Assembly (NCBI GenBank): GCA_030525455.1
Contig: JAUNER010000002.1
Coordinates: 1 to 64,000 of the forward strand
Length of the DNA stretch: 64,000 nt
From: Akkermansia sp.
Lineage (GTDB): Bacteria > Verrucomicrobiota > Verrucomicrobiia > Verrucomicrobiales > Akkermansiaceae
Direction of reading: 5' to 3'
The position numbers and the translations under genes are program-made. Below the pieces are notes generated by a model. The model saw only the letters and a list, made by a program, of their open reading frames with translations, was not told the origin of the DNA and did no database searches. Positions 1-8,936 of the stretch are shown piece by piece (within the stretch, counting starts at the first letter, position 1; each line of letters opens with the position of its first letter).

Positions 1-223
1 CCTAAGTGAACTACAAAATTCCGCTAGGTGGACTGCAAAATTTTCCTTCCCTTATCCACTTACCTGTTTAGACACTCCTCATTTTTAAACCTGCCCCAAG
101 TCAACTTTATCTATTGATTATCAATACAAGAATTTCCCATACCCTCATTTCATACTTCACCGGAACTACAAAATTCTCCTAAGTGAACTACAAAATTCCG
201 CTAGGTGGACTGCAAAATTTTCC
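1..223. repeat. Degenerate 22-bp tandem repeats, two clusters
   Basis: Positions 1-46 are repeated without change at 178-223. Within each block a unit of the type GAACTACAAAATTC recurs with a period of exactly 22 bp: units begin at 8 and 30 in the first cluster, and at 163, 185 and 207 in the second. The last unit of each cluster is a variant with GGACTGCAAAATTT. A looser relative (GGACTAAAGTTCAATGG) lies near 290-306. Spacing inside and between clusters resembles arrays of protein-binding sites or transposon-end repeats, but no transposase is present. The rest of 1-439 shows nothing else recognisable. Confidence 0.7.
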
Positions 224-439
224 GAACCTTAATAGAACTACCAGGATTAAAGTCCAATGCTACAGTTAAGGAGTTTTTCAGCACTAGTTGGACTAAAGTT
301 CAATGGTCCGGCAAGTGGGAATTTGGCCCTGTTTTTTTGAAAAATTATTTCGCCTCAGTGAAATAAGTATTGGATTATGTGGGCCTATGTGATAGGGTGA
401 ATCTGTCAGTAATTCACATATCGTTATTTAATAAATACT

Positions 440-1222
440 ATGAAATCCGGTCTTTCTTTTGTATTAGGGGCACTTTGTGCCACTTTGAGTTATGCCGATA
501 GCCTGAAGAGTCAATCCGTGCTAGGGTATGAGGATTTTGCTTCGGGGGTTTCTACATACGGAAGTGCTAGTATCAAAGAACAGCAAAATATTGGCGGCAC
601 TTTGCATACGCAAATTGACTTAAGCACCGGTTTCTTCAATAACCAAGAGCTTAAAGATACGGTCTTTCAATCTAGCATAACACTACTTGTAGACCTTTCT
701 CAATTCCCGGTGGGAAGCAGTCAATCAAGTAAGCACTTAGCCGTATTAAGTGATTTGACAAACACCACCGGGATTCAGTTTAATGCCAGTTCCGACAAAT
801 TCCGTGGCTATGATTCATCTGATGCAACGATGCAGACAAAGGGGAATTTATTTACAGAGACAGCCTTCCCTACGACCGGGCAACTTGCTATCTCGATGTC
901 TATCGGAGATTTGACTCTCAATGCCGATCAATCCTACACCGTCACAACAACGCTACACACCTGGCTAACTGATACGAATACCATAGATACATGGACTTAT
1001 TCGAAAACCTTATCTTCTGAAATACTTCCTTCATTAAATTCATTGCTTATTTATCAGGAATACACCCTAGGCATCGAGCAACTCTATGTGCATGACTTTG
1101 CTCTGTCTGCCAACCAGGTGCAGTCACTGATGTATGAAATGACAGGGAATGTACCGGAACCGGCTACAAGTAGTCTGGCACTTTTCGGCTTAGCCGCTCT
1201 GCTTTTCCGCCGTCAACGCTAA
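440..1222 (+). CDS. PEP-CTERM sorting domain exported protein
   Basis: A 260-residue exported protein. It has an N-terminal signal peptide (cleavage plausible after LSYA, about residue 19). The C-terminus is a textbook PEP-CTERM signal: a VPEP motif, a hydrophobic helix (LALFGLAALLF) and a terminal arginine cluster (RRQR). Such signals are processed by exosortase and place proteins on the cell surface or in extracellular polymer, often together with exopolysaccharide loci. The central part has the look of a LamG/concanavalin-like fold, including the late segment VHDFALSANQVQSL that is common in verrucomicrobial PEP-CTERM proteins, but the ligand cannot be told. It has no Shine-Dalgarno sequence. 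It stands alone, convergent with the exopolysaccharide operon that follows. Confidence 0.85.
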   Translation: MKSGLSFVLGALCATLSYADSLKSQSVLGYEDFASGVSTYGSASIKEQQNIGGTLHTQIDLSTGFFNNQELKDTVFQSSITLLVDLSQFPVGSSQSSKHLAVLSDLTNTTGIQFNASSDKFRGYDSSDATMQTKGNLFTETAFPTTGQLAISMSIGDLTLNADQSYTVTTTLHTWLTDTNTIDTWTYSKTLSSEILPSLNSLLIYQEYTLGIEQLYVHDFALSANQVQSLMYEMTGNVPEPATSSLALFGLAALLFRRQR

Positions 1223-1328
1223 TATACCATATCCACCAAAAAACCTCTCATCGCGATTTTGGCAGACTAAAAAGCTAGTCACATTTTAGATGTAACAAAG
1301 AAATCACTTCCCCACTATATAATAATTC

Positions 1329-2456
1329 TTACAAAACCATATTTGTAAGAATACTCAATGAATATCTCCTTGAATTTTCAACTGCTTCATGATTTTCTTG
1401 ATTGGGAGTAATACAAGATAACTGAAAATCACCAGCATTAGATATAACTATTTGTTCATCTCTTACACCAAAGAATTTAAACAGAGACTCTAAGCGGCTA
1501 TTTCTTTGATTAGGGTTATTTAAAGCATCTAATTTAAGGTGTAATCTTTTACCAAACATCAATCCAAAGGCAGAGCCATGAAACGAATTTGTAACTAACT
1601 CTCTAGCATTTCTTATCAAATAAATGAACTCAGCAGGGCCTACACCAGTTAATACTTTTTTTCGGTTTTTAGTTACACATTTAACAACAGGTGCTTGAAT
1701 AAAGTACACATCACATCCTCTTTGCTCTGCTAAAGCTAAAGCATAATCCTCAAAAAATTTACCTCCACTTACATTGTACACCAAAATATAATCCTTATTT
1801 TTTAATGGAATTGGCTTTTCAACATTCATCCATTCTTCAGGAGTCAACAACAAAACCGGGTCACAAACTGCTTTCGTTTCTTTATTTAATAGTTCTCTAA
1901 GCAATTCTGCTCCTTTATGTTCCCTCAATGTTAAACATTGAAAGTCACTTAATAGCTCTTTATATACATTGGCTAAATCATCACTAACAACAGACAATCC
2001 TATGCTTGCTGCGTAAGAATATTTCTTCGAACTATCTTTCACAAAATCCAGCAAATACGGTTTTTCAAATGTTTGAACGTTCCCCGTAGTATTTGCCGGA
2101 TTCCAAATTTGGTCACTCCCTGCAATAAAAATATCATATAATGATTCCGAGTCAGATAAATTTGCTTTATCTGTGTAAACCTCTGTAGAAACAGTAAGAT
2201 TATTTTTTCTAAAATCAGCAAAAGCTTGATATGTTTTTCTATCACGAAAACATCTTCTTAAAAAACGAGCTATACAGGTTCTACCTATGGGAAGAGCAAT
2301 TAAATGATGATACAATTTTTCGAAACACTCACACCTGTAATCGAGTATTTCACAATCACCACCAAGTTGATTAATTTTGTGAGTCAAAGCATAAGATTGT
2401 AGCATGGCACCATAATTATTGGCTCTGTGAGTGGTGAGAACTGCTATCTTTTTCAT
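1329..2456 (-). CDS. Polysaccharide pyruvyl transferase family protein
   Basis: A 375-residue protein of the polysaccharide pyruvyl transferase family (PF04230). Members transfer pyruvate from phosphoenolpyruvate onto sugars of exopolysaccharides, or have related glycan-modifying roles. The N-terminal segment with HRANNYGAMLQSYAL is the family's typical opening. The mid segment FIAGSDQIWNP and the late segment VTNSFHGSAFGL are both family hallmarks. It is the last gene of a four-gene operon, following the nitroreductase-like gene with a 1-nt gap. The operon is visibly more A+T-rich than the housekeeping genes, which suggests transfer. The acceptor sugar cannot be inferred. Confidence 0.88.
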   Translation of the reverse strand: MKKIAVLTTHRANNYGAMLQSYALTHKINQLGGDCEILDYRCECFEKLYHHLIALPIGRTCIARFLRRCFRDRKTYQAFADFRKNNLTVSTEVYTDKANLSDSESLYDIFIAGSDQIWNPANTTGNVQTFEKPYLLDFVKDSSKKYSYAASIGLSVVSDDLANVYKELLSDFQCLTLREHKGAELLRELLNKETKAVCDPVLLLTPEEWMNVEKPIPLKNKDYILVYNVSGGKFFEDYALALAEQRGCDVYFIQAPVVKCVTKNRKKVLTGVGPAEFIYLIRNARELVTNSFHGSAFGLMFGKRLHLKLDALNNPNQRNSRLESLFKFFGVRDEQIVISNAGDFQLSCITPNQENHEAVENSRRYSLSILTNMVL

Positions 2457-2457
2457 A

Positions 2458-3459
2458 TTATTTTACTAAAATTAATGTGTCTTCTACAGATTTACGAGGA
2501 GAGGAAGCTAATAAAAACTCTTTCGGAGGAAAGCCAATGGACAAAACCGCAATAATAGCCTCTGCGTGGTCAATACCTAGCAAATCATGCGTAATGACGT
2601 CGTTAGCAGGCGTTGGCACCCATGTCAATATGCAATGTGCTATGTGATGATAATGCAAAGCATAACACAAATTCATCAAATAAATACCTCCATTCACATG
2701 AACAGAAAGCATTTCATTAGGCATAAAAGCCCGTCTATCACATGTAAGAACGAGTACTTTATTTGCAAGATGCCCAAAGCCGCGATTTCCGCCTTGTATT
2801 GCAAGAAGTTTTTCCATTTTCTGTTGCTCCGTCACACAATAAACCTTACAGGGTTGTCTATTACATGCTGATGGGGCATTATTTGCTAATTCTATAGCAT
2901 TTTTTATTAACTCTAAAGGAACTTCTTCTTCACTATAATGTCTACAACAATGCCTAGAAGCAGAAAATTCCGCAAAATGACTCATCCCAGCACTCCAAAA
3001 TACGTTCGGAGTCATATTAATTTGTTGAGAAGCACAAATTTCCTCCTCCTGTAGCAATTCCTTCAAAGCAACAACAACATCTTCTCTTAACTCATACTGA
3101 TGGCATGAATGAAGGTCTCTGTATTCTTTCAAAACAGCAACAGCATGTTGATAAGCTTCACTTTGCGAAGCATTCCACGCCGACTTAAATGCTCTTAGCT
3201 TACTAACCAACACCAAAACCGTATCTTGACCAAAACCCAATCTGCGATTGGGCATAGTAAGACCTTTTTCTATCACATGATAAATGGCAACTAACCTAGC
3301 TTCTTCTCCTTGCTTAGACTGAGAAGAATCCATATTTGTCTTTACGAACATGTGACCTTCATACTTACATACGGCCTGTACTGTTTTTTTGAACCGATAC
3401 TTCAAATACCATTTGAAGATAATTGTCTTTTTTAAAGCCGCTTTAATTATAGATAGCAT
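2458..3459 (-). CDS. Nitroreductase-family protein in exopolysaccharide operon
   Basis: A 333-residue protein whose C-terminal two thirds match the flavin-dependent nitroreductase fold: SASRHCCRHYSEEEV, then ELANNAPSACNRQPCKVY, the usual FMN-binding opening with its Ser-x-x-Asn-x-Gln-Pro pattern. The first roughly 150 residues are an extra helical domain rich in Lys and Glu that is absent from short nitroreductases. Proteins of this architecture occur next to pyruvyl transferase-like genes in polysaccharide loci. The substrate is unknown; a redox step on a sugar nucleotide or lipid carrier is only a guess. It sits between wecB (12-nt gap) and the pyruvyl transferase gene. Confidence 0.8.
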   Translation of the reverse strand: MLSIIKAALKKTIIFKWYLKYRFKKTVQAVCKYEGHMFVKTNMDSSQSKQGEEARLVAIYHVIEKGLTMPNRRLGFGQDTVLVLVSKLRAFKSAWNASQSEAYQHAVAVLKEYRDLHSCHQYELREDVVVALKELLQEEEICASQQINMTPNVFWSAGMSHFAEFSASRHCCRHYSEEEVPLELIKNAIELANNAPSACNRQPCKVYCVTEQQKMEKLLAIQGGNRGFGHLANKVLVLTCDRRAFMPNEMLSVHVNGGIYLMNLCYALHYHHIAHCILTWVPTPANDVITHDLLGIDHAEAIIAVLSIGFPPKEFLLASSPRKSVEDTLILVK

Positions 3460-3471
3460 ACTTTATTTATT

Positions 3472-4635
3472 TTATATTCTCATTCCCAATATATGTGAAC
3501 AAATACGTTCACAAGCACATCCATCCCCATATGGATTAACAGCACGGCTCATTGAGTCATAAAAATTCTTATCGTCTAACAAACGAGAAACTTCTTCGAC
3601 AATTGTATCATAATCTGTACCAACAAGTTTTACTGTACCTGCTTCAACCGCCTCCGGTCTTTCCGTAGTATCTCGCATCACTAATACAGGTTTTCCAAGG
3701 CTTGGTGCTTCTTCTTGAATACCACCACTATCAGTCAAAATGATGTAAGATTTTCCCATCATATAAACGAATTGTAGATATTCGAGAGGTTCAATAAAAA
3801 ATACATTTGAACCTTTTGCAAGATTTTCTCCAAATACCTCTTTTATGGGCTTTCTGACATTTGGATTCAAATGCATGGGGTATACAAAATCCACATTGGA
3901 GTATTTCTCTGCTAAAGATTTAATAGCACGACAAATTGAAAGAAACCCATCACCAAAATTCTCACGTCTATGACCAGTAATAAGCACCATTTTCCTGTCT
4001 GACGAAACCCTACTTATCTCATAACCAGCATCAGAAATTTTTTGAACTAATTCCTTGGCAAGAACTGCTTCTGAATGTATCTTATTCAAAACCCACTGTA
4101 ATGCATCAATAACGGTATTCCCTGTAACAAGAATTTGTTTGTTATCGACGTTTTCTTTCACCAAATTCGAGAGACTCCCCTCTGTAGGAGCATAGTGGTA
4201 CGTAGCAATACGACCTGTTATCTGTCTATTCATTTCTTCCGGCCACGGACTATAAATATCATTTGTCCTTAACCCCGCCTCGATATGTCCTACCGGAATT
4301 TGCTGATAAAACGCAGCTAGAGCCGCCATAGAACTAGTTGTTGTATCCCCATGAACCAAAACAACATCTGGCTTAGCTTTTGTCAAGACATCTCTTAATC
4401 CCAACAATACCTTTGATGACACATCATAAAGGTCTTGTCCACTTTTCATAATATTTAAATCATAATCCGGAATAATACCAAAAATTTCCAACACTTGATC
4501 TAACATCTCACGATGTTGCCCTGTAACACAAACAATCGGAAGAAATTCTTTTTCTCTCGCCTGAAACGCTTTCACCAATGGCGCCATTTTTATAGCTTCT
4601 GGACGAGTACCAAATATTAACATTACCTTTATCAT
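3472..4635 (-). CDS. wecB: UDP-N-acetylglucosamine 2-epimerase (non-hydrolysing)
   Basis: A 387-residue enzyme that interconverts UDP-GlcNAc and UDP-ManNAc, supplying ManNAc-type sugars for surface polysaccharide. Family motifs are clear: FGTRPEAIKMAPLV at the N-terminus, HGDTTTSSMAALAAFY, GHIEAGLRT, TGHRRENFG in the middle and LTDSGGIQEEAPSLGKPVLV near the C-terminus. Length is normal for the family. Its start codon overlaps the stop of the upstream glycosyltransferase by 4 nt (ATGA), so the two are probably translationally coupled. The upstream partner and the two genes behind it point to synthesis of a ManNAc-containing glycan. Confidence 0.95.
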   Translation of the reverse strand: MIKVMLIFGTRPEAIKMAPLVKAFQAREKEFLPIVCVTGQHREMLDQVLEIFGIIPDYDLNIMKSGQDLYDVSSKVLLGLRDVLTKAKPDVVLVHGDTTTSSMAALAAFYQQIPVGHIEAGLRTNDIYSPWPEEMNRQITGRIATYHYAPTEGSLSNLVKENVDNKQILVTGNTVIDALQWVLNKIHSEAVLAKELVQKISDAGYEISRVSSDRKMVLITGHRRENFGDGFLSICRAIKSLAEKYSNVDFVYPMHLNPNVRKPIKEVFGENLAKGSNVFFIEPLEYLQFVYMMGKSYIILTDSGGIQEEAPSLGKPVLVMRDTTERPEAVEAGTVKLVGTDYDTIVEEVSRLLDDKNFYDSMSRAVNPYGDGCACERICSHILGMRI

Positions 4636-5747
4636 TGCTCAGAAGAATAATATTGATTAAAAATTTCTATTGCTTTTTTATACGCATTCACTGTTAATTC
4701 CGCTGTCCATTCCCATGTATAACAGGAATAATATAATGCTTCTTGAGGTAACAATTTACCCCGTTGCCAAGCTGTCAATACTGCGTCTCGAATACTCGAA
4801 ACAAAAAAAGGATTATGATATTCTCCCATAATTCCAAAATATTCTTGAGTTCCCCCATACAATGGCACCACAGGACGAGCACCAGACAATGCCGCTTCCA
4901 ACATAGCAATACCAGGTGTTTCACAATCGGATGCTAATATAGCTATCCGAGCATGTTTTAATATAGCCCAATATCTATCAGACGTACTAGGTACATGCCC
5001 CATAAAATACATATTCTCATCGGCCTCTTCCACACATTTTTCATAATGACCCGGAACAGCATCGTATGGTTGTCCTAAAAAAACAATCGGAATACCACTC
5101 CCTTTCATTGCCCGAACTAAAGCAATTTGATTCTTACGTGGAGCAAAGATACCAGGACATACGGCATATTCCCCATCCGGCATATCATGCGGTTTTTCCA
5201 GCGTTTCTATGTTAGGGCGATAAGCTATAGCATTAGGAACAGGCACACATATAGCATGCTTTCTAAGTTGATATACGTTCTTAAACACATTCCCCTCTGC
5301 CCACGTATTAGGCAATATCCCCATACACCATGAGGCATAGTCCCGAATCTTTCTTTTCGTTAAACGACGAAAAATATACTCAAAACTTCGTAAAAAATTC
5401 CGTTTTACCGTTCCATTTTTTACACTAATAAATTCACGAAAGCAATGATTCCAATAGACGGTTGAAAGTAACGAAGGTACTTTTGCTAAATGTTCTGACA
5501 CAGAATCATACCCCTTAGGCAAGCGAGTAAAAACATGAGCAACATCACACAGCTTAGGTAGATCAGCCCATGATATTTCTTCGCCTTTCTCAGAAATAAG
5601 AATATTAGGAGAGCGATAATAATAACATATCAAATCTACATCAGACATAGACTTTATCGCTTTCACAGTCTCTCTCATCTGTGTGGCTTCCCCTGTAACA
5701 CAATCTAATGAAGCAAATCGCTCCGGACCTATTGCTGCTACTCTCAT
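4632..5747 (-). CDS. Glycosyltransferase (GT4-like)
   Basis: A 371-residue retaining glycosyltransferase with GT-B fold. The C-terminal donor-binding half shows CPGIFAPRKNQIALVRAM, FLGQPYDAVPGHYEKCV and the diagnostic ETPGIAMLEAALSGARPV with GGTQEYFG, as in GT4 enzymes. The N-terminal half (acceptor side) is divergent, which is usual. It is the first gene of the exopolysaccharide operon; the start at 5747 lies just downstream of an A+T-rich gap. Sugar specificity is not deducible, although coupling to wecB makes a ManNAc-derived donor plausible. Confidence 0.85.
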   Translation of the reverse strand: MRVAAIGPERFASLDCVTGEATQMRETVKAIKSMSDVDLICYYYRSPNILISEKGEEISWADLPKLCDVAHVFTRLPKGYDSVSEHLAKVPSLLSTVYWNHCFREFISVKNGTVKRNFLRSFEYIFRRLTKRKIRDYASWCMGILPNTWAEGNVFKNVYQLRKHAICVPVPNAIAYRPNIETLEKPHDMPDGEYAVCPGIFAPRKNQIALVRAMKGSGIPIVFLGQPYDAVPGHYEKCVEEADENMYFMGHVPSTSDRYWAILKHARIAILASDCETPGIAMLEAALSGARPVVPLYGGTQEYFGIMGEYHNPFFVSSIRDAVLTAWQRGKLLPQEALYYSCYTWEWTAELTVNAYKKAIEIFNQYYSSEQ

Positions 5748-5923
5748 AAAATCTATATATGTTATTACCCATTAGAGCACCTACTAAGAAACCCTCTAAG
5801 CCAAGAATTTAATGAACCTCAATAATAATAGCAAGAACAAACTAATAAAAATTCCTCTTTTGAAAATTGCAATATTAAATGCGTCACAATGAGAATACCA
5901 ACACAGCACTCTAATAAAGGAAC

Positions 5924-6075
5924 AAAAGTGTAGACTTTCGGCAAAAACTCAACAAAAGTGTAGAGTTTTTCGAAAAACGAAAGTAAAAAGTGTATACTTT
6001 TCACCAAAAACTAAAGAACATCCCCCAAAAAAAATGAAGAAAAACGCAAGACAAAACGAGAAAAGTGTTAAGTTT
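5924..6075. repeat. Four AAAAGTGTA-type quasi-palindromic repeats
   Basis: Four copies of a 15-bp element of the form AAAAGTGTAGACTTT begin at 5924, 5954, 5986 and 6061. Spacings are 30, 32 and 75 bp, so the first three sit on about three helical turns each. The copy at 5986 (AAAAGTGTATACTTTT) is nearly palindromic. They fill most of the 360-bp gap between the exopolysaccharide operon and the licD-like gene, upstream of the former's start. They could be operator sites or the remains of a mobile element end. The repeat makes an open stretch on the minus strand that looks like a peptide but is low-complexity, and it is not called as a gene. Confidence 0.6.
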
Positions 6076-6107
6076 TGTCTTACGTTTTACCCGAAAAGTA
6101 AAGTCCG

Positions 6108-7055
6108 CTACTCTCCGTAGGTGTCAATAAAGCGATTCACCGCATCTTCGAATGGGATTTTTGCGACCATGTATTCGACAGAGGGGTGTTTAAAGCCAAC
6201 CTGTGGGGGGTAACTATAATAGTCACCATAGAAGAACTGTAGATACTGGCGGGAGTGGTTGGGGATATTGTAGGAAATGCCGTCGAAGTCGGCTTTTTTC
6301 AAAGGGAAGATGTCGTCGTAGGTAAGGACGGTATTTTTCGTAAAAGTGATGGCAGGGGAAAGGAAAATGCCGGGGTAGGCATCTTCCGCAGGGATGGGGG
6401 CATCGGCACGAACCTCGTGAGCAATTTTGCTCTGAATCTCTGCGTCTGAGAAGTTTAGTTTACCCTCGGTGAAGATGCAACTTTCTTTCATGGCGGTGAT
6501 GCGGGCATGAACTTCCTCTTTATTGACATCTGTAATAGGTTCTGAATAAAAATGATAAGGATAAACGTCTATATTGAGCGGTGTACCCTGGAAACCTATC
6601 TGCAAAAATGCATGAGTACCCCAAGTAAAGCCCTCCTCTTTCGGGAAAATGGTGGGCAGAAGAGTGAGGAGTTTATCAAAATCCTCACGCATCATACTGA
6701 CATCGAGGTCATCATCCCACGGAATAAAGCCTTTATGGCGGATAGCACCGAGGAGTGTGCCGTAATCAAGCCAGTAGCGGATGCCGTGGGCGTCGCACTT
6801 TTTGGCAAAGAGAGCGAGGAGAACGGCATTGCCGTCCTGTAAAAGGCGAAGTTTACCGGTGGCGGGGGGGACTTGGTCAATGGGGTGATTGTAGATGAGG
6901 ATATTGCGAATATCGTCTAAACGAGCCTCTATGGATTGAGCCTTTCGCTTACGACGGATAGCGAGGAGTTTTTTTACCTTTTCACGGAGGAATGGAGGTA
7001 GGATTTTTGAGACGGTGTATTTGAGGGAAAATTTGCTCATACCGATAGTACGCAA
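6108..7055 (-). CDS. LicD family phosphotransferase-like protein
   Basis: A 315-residue LicD/fukutin-related protein. The signature is clear around residues 95-125: WLDYGTLLGAIRHKGFIPW followed by a DDDLDVS metal-binding motif, as in the nucleotidyltransferase-like LicD fold. LicD enzymes add phosphocholine or other phosphodiester-linked groups to surface glycans. The N-terminal 40 residues are basic and may sit at the membrane. No choline uptake or activation gene (licA/B/C) is visible nearby, so the transferred group is unknown. It lies at the edge of the surface-polysaccharide region, co-directional with it, but has higher G+C than the preceding operon. Confidence 0.85.
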   Translation of the reverse strand: MRTIGMSKFSLKYTVSKILPPFLREKVKKLLAIRRKRKAQSIEARLDDIRNILIYNHPIDQVPPATGKLRLLQDGNAVLLALFAKKCDAHGIRYWLDYGTLLGAIRHKGFIPWDDDLDVSMMREDFDKLLTLLPTIFPKEEGFTWGTHAFLQIGFQGTPLNIDVYPYHFYSEPITDVNKEEVHARITAMKESCIFTEGKLNFSDAEIQSKIAHEVRADAPIPAEDAYPGIFLSPAITFTKNTVLTYDDIFPLKKADFDGISYNIPNHSRQYLQFFYGDYYSYPPQVGFKHPSVEYMVAKIPFEDAVNRFIDTYGE

Positions 7056-7266
7056 TATTTGACCCGCTACTTCATCATGACAACCATGATAGAGCCACGA
7101 ACTAAGGCAGTTTACCTAGTCACTCGCCATAAAGCAAGAGTAAATGCCCAGGAGCATGAGGAAGAGGGAGTTTCGTAACAAACTTTGTGATTCTCTGAAC
7201 GAGAAATTTGCATCACAAATCCCGGCATATAGGAAGCGAAAGGGAAAAGTCGGAATGCATCATCTA

Positions 7267-8721
7267 TTACAAACGCTCAAAGGAATAGCGGACAGGGGGA
7301 GAATCGCCGAAACCGGGAGAGGTGGAGAAGTTTGTTTTGAGGGCATATTCGAAGAATGCAGGGCAGAGCTGACGCTTGCGTTGGTAACGTCCGGAGTTTT
7401 TTACTTTCTCGATGAGTGGGGTGAAGCAAGCGGCATCTGAGGTGATGATTTTTTGGCAGCGGTGCCATGGTTGCAGAGGGAGTGAGTTTGCCGGATCGTA
7501 ATGGGCTTTTGCCAAGGGATGACATAAAAGAAGCACGGAGTAGCCTTTGGCGGCTTCTTGTTTAGCATAGTCAATGGCTGCACGGTAGTCGGGGCGGGCG
7601 TAGTTATCGTCGAAGCGGATGCAGACATCGCTCAGTAGCCAGATAATGACAAAGGTGATGGAGATGATGTTTTTCCAAGAGAGTCCATTTTCCCACGGGA
7701 GACCGCGTGCTATGATAAGACATACTAGCGGTAGTAAAGGGGCACAAAACACAGGGGAAAAAGAATACCCCAACCACGTAGAAAAAAGAAGCTGTAATGC
7801 CAATGGTAGGCAGACTAAGCAGCCCAAGGCAGGGAAAAGAGAGGGAGAGGAGGTGCGACGCCAGACGAAGAGACCATGCACGAGGAGCCCTATGACCACA
7901 AGTGCCCCGATAAAAGCTAGGAGGAAATCGCTATTGGTCAATATATCGCCAATAGAGGAGTAATTAAGCCAATCACCTTTACTCGGACCAAGTCCCAGTA
8001 ACCCCAACATTTCGTACACAGAAAAAACCACTCCAAGAAAACCGGATGCCGAATGTGACGATGGCGTGAGTGAATATGTGACAACATAGTAACCGGAAAT
8101 GCCCAGAAATGCGATGCCCCAACAAATTCGGCTACGGATATGCCACCTAGACCAAAACTCACGCCCCTCTAAAACGAGCCAAGCGACAAAGAAGCCGATA
8201 GCCCAAATACAGCCCGAGATACCGGTAAGAGAAATCAACAACAAAAGTCCAAGGCCATGGGTGAGGCTTTGGGACGTTGACAAGCTTTTTGAATAAAAGA
8301 AATAAGAGATGCCAGACGCTACGGCCATCTGCATGAGGCAGGGGCTTACATCGCTTGCATAATAAATAAAATAGGGCGAAAGTAATAAAACAAAGAGAGC
8401 ACGAGCATCTTTGCGGAAAAACCACGCGGCTAACACCACCCAGGGTAAGTTTGAAAAACGAAGCACAAGCTCTGAGTCACAACAGGTAAGCCCTGACCAA
8501 ATAAATAAGTAAAAATGATAAAACAGGGAATGTGATAGTCCATAAGCAGAAATATGAGACCGGAACTCAGATAGAGAATCTGAATGGGCACACAGTGCCG
8601 ATGCACACTCTGAGGGAGAAAAACTCTGAGCATGGCAAGCAAAGAAGAAAGCAAGAAAAACCGGCACTAACCAGCGGTAAGTTTTGCAGAGTTTTTCGAA
8701 TTTGTAGTAATCAAAATCCAT
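7267..8721 (-). CDS. Polytopic membrane protein, GT39/GT-C-like
   Basis: About 484 residues with many hydrophobic segments, beginning with LVPVFLAFFFACHA and followed by an extracytoplasmic loop. The overall plan (short cytoplasmic N-terminus, first loop, 9-11 membrane segments, a C-terminal soluble tail with several Cys) resembles GT-C glycosyltransferases of the dolichyl-phosphate-mannose type, but I do not see a decisive catalytic DD/DE motif. The start at ATG 8721 is preferred; a GTG at 8754 would extend it by 11 residues. It is co-directional with the licD-like gene and separated from it by about 210 bp without features. A role in adding sugars outside the membrane is inferred only. Confidence 0.6.
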   Translation of the reverse strand: MDFDYYKFEKLCKTYRWLVPVFLAFFFACHAQSFSPSECASALCAHSDSLSEFRSHISAYGLSHSLFYHFYLFIWSGLTCCDSELVLRFSNLPWVVLAAWFFRKDARALFVLLLSPYFIYYASDVSPCLMQMAVASGISYFFYSKSLSTSQSLTHGLGLLLLISLTGISGCIWAIGFFVAWLVLEGREFWSRWHIRSRICWGIAFLGISGYYVVTYSLTPSSHSASGFLGVVFSVYEMLGLLGLGPSKGDWLNYSSIGDILTNSDFLLAFIGALVVIGLLVHGLFVWRRTSSPSLFPALGCLVCLPLALQLLFSTWLGYSFSPVFCAPLLPLVCLIIARGLPWENGLSWKNIISITFVIIWLLSDVCIRFDDNYARPDYRAAIDYAKQEAAKGYSVLLLCHPLAKAHYDPANSLPLQPWHRCQKIITSDAACFTPLIEKVKNSGRYQRKRQLCPAFFEYALKTNFSTSPGFGDSPPVRYSFERL

Positions 8722-8799
8722 ACTTGCTATCTGATGGGAGGGAACATACTGCACCCCATCTACCGTGTAAAGAATGATTTTGGTGGGTTTGGCTATCTA

Positions 8800-8936
8800 G
8801 AACAATCCCTAGCGAGGGGAAACCCCGCTAGGGACGCTGTTCAACTAACTACCTATGAAGATACCAAAGAAGCCGGGAGTTGGGGTGGTTCGGCTAAGTG
8901 CTCTCTCCTTCACCTAGCCAAAGCTTCTCTGGATAT
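8800..8936 (-). ncRNA. Structured small RNA, copy 1 of 2
   Basis: This region aligns with 45307-45438. On the minus strand it begins near 8936 behind a TTGAAC -35-like box (8964-8969), then forms an outer stem, an inner hairpin (GGCTAGGTG/CACTTAGCC) and a 30-nt segment identical in both copies (8836-8865). It ends in a strong GC-rich hairpin (8806-8834). Relative to copy 2 the stem bases differ but pairing is kept, which argues for selected structure. The hairpin here is followed by ATTGTTCT rather than a clean U-tract, so termination may be weaker. No known family was recognised. The open stretch on the plus strand across it is not considered a gene. Confidence 0.65.

Noticed and set aside
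113..125. Fur-like palindrome ATTGATTATCAAT, also at 56169-56181
   Set aside because: A 13-bp A+T-rich palindrome occurring twice in 64 kb is not strong, and neither copy sits at a convincing promoter.
1..223. CRISPR-like array from the 22-bp repeats
   Set aside because: Units are only 22 bp apart with no unique spacers, are degenerate, and no cas genes are present.
5819..6007. 62-residue minus-strand frame with repeated KxYTFV-like pattern
   Set aside because: It is the translation of the AAAAGTGTA repeats; low complexity and no start signals.
7144..7440. Plus-strand 98-residue frame
   Set aside because: It overlaps the 3' end of the minus-strand membrane protein gene and has no family features; a shadow frame.
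8800..8936. tmRNA, 6S RNA or tRNA-like element
   Set aside because: No tRNA-like ends, no tag reading frame and no large central bubble; left as an unassigned RNA.
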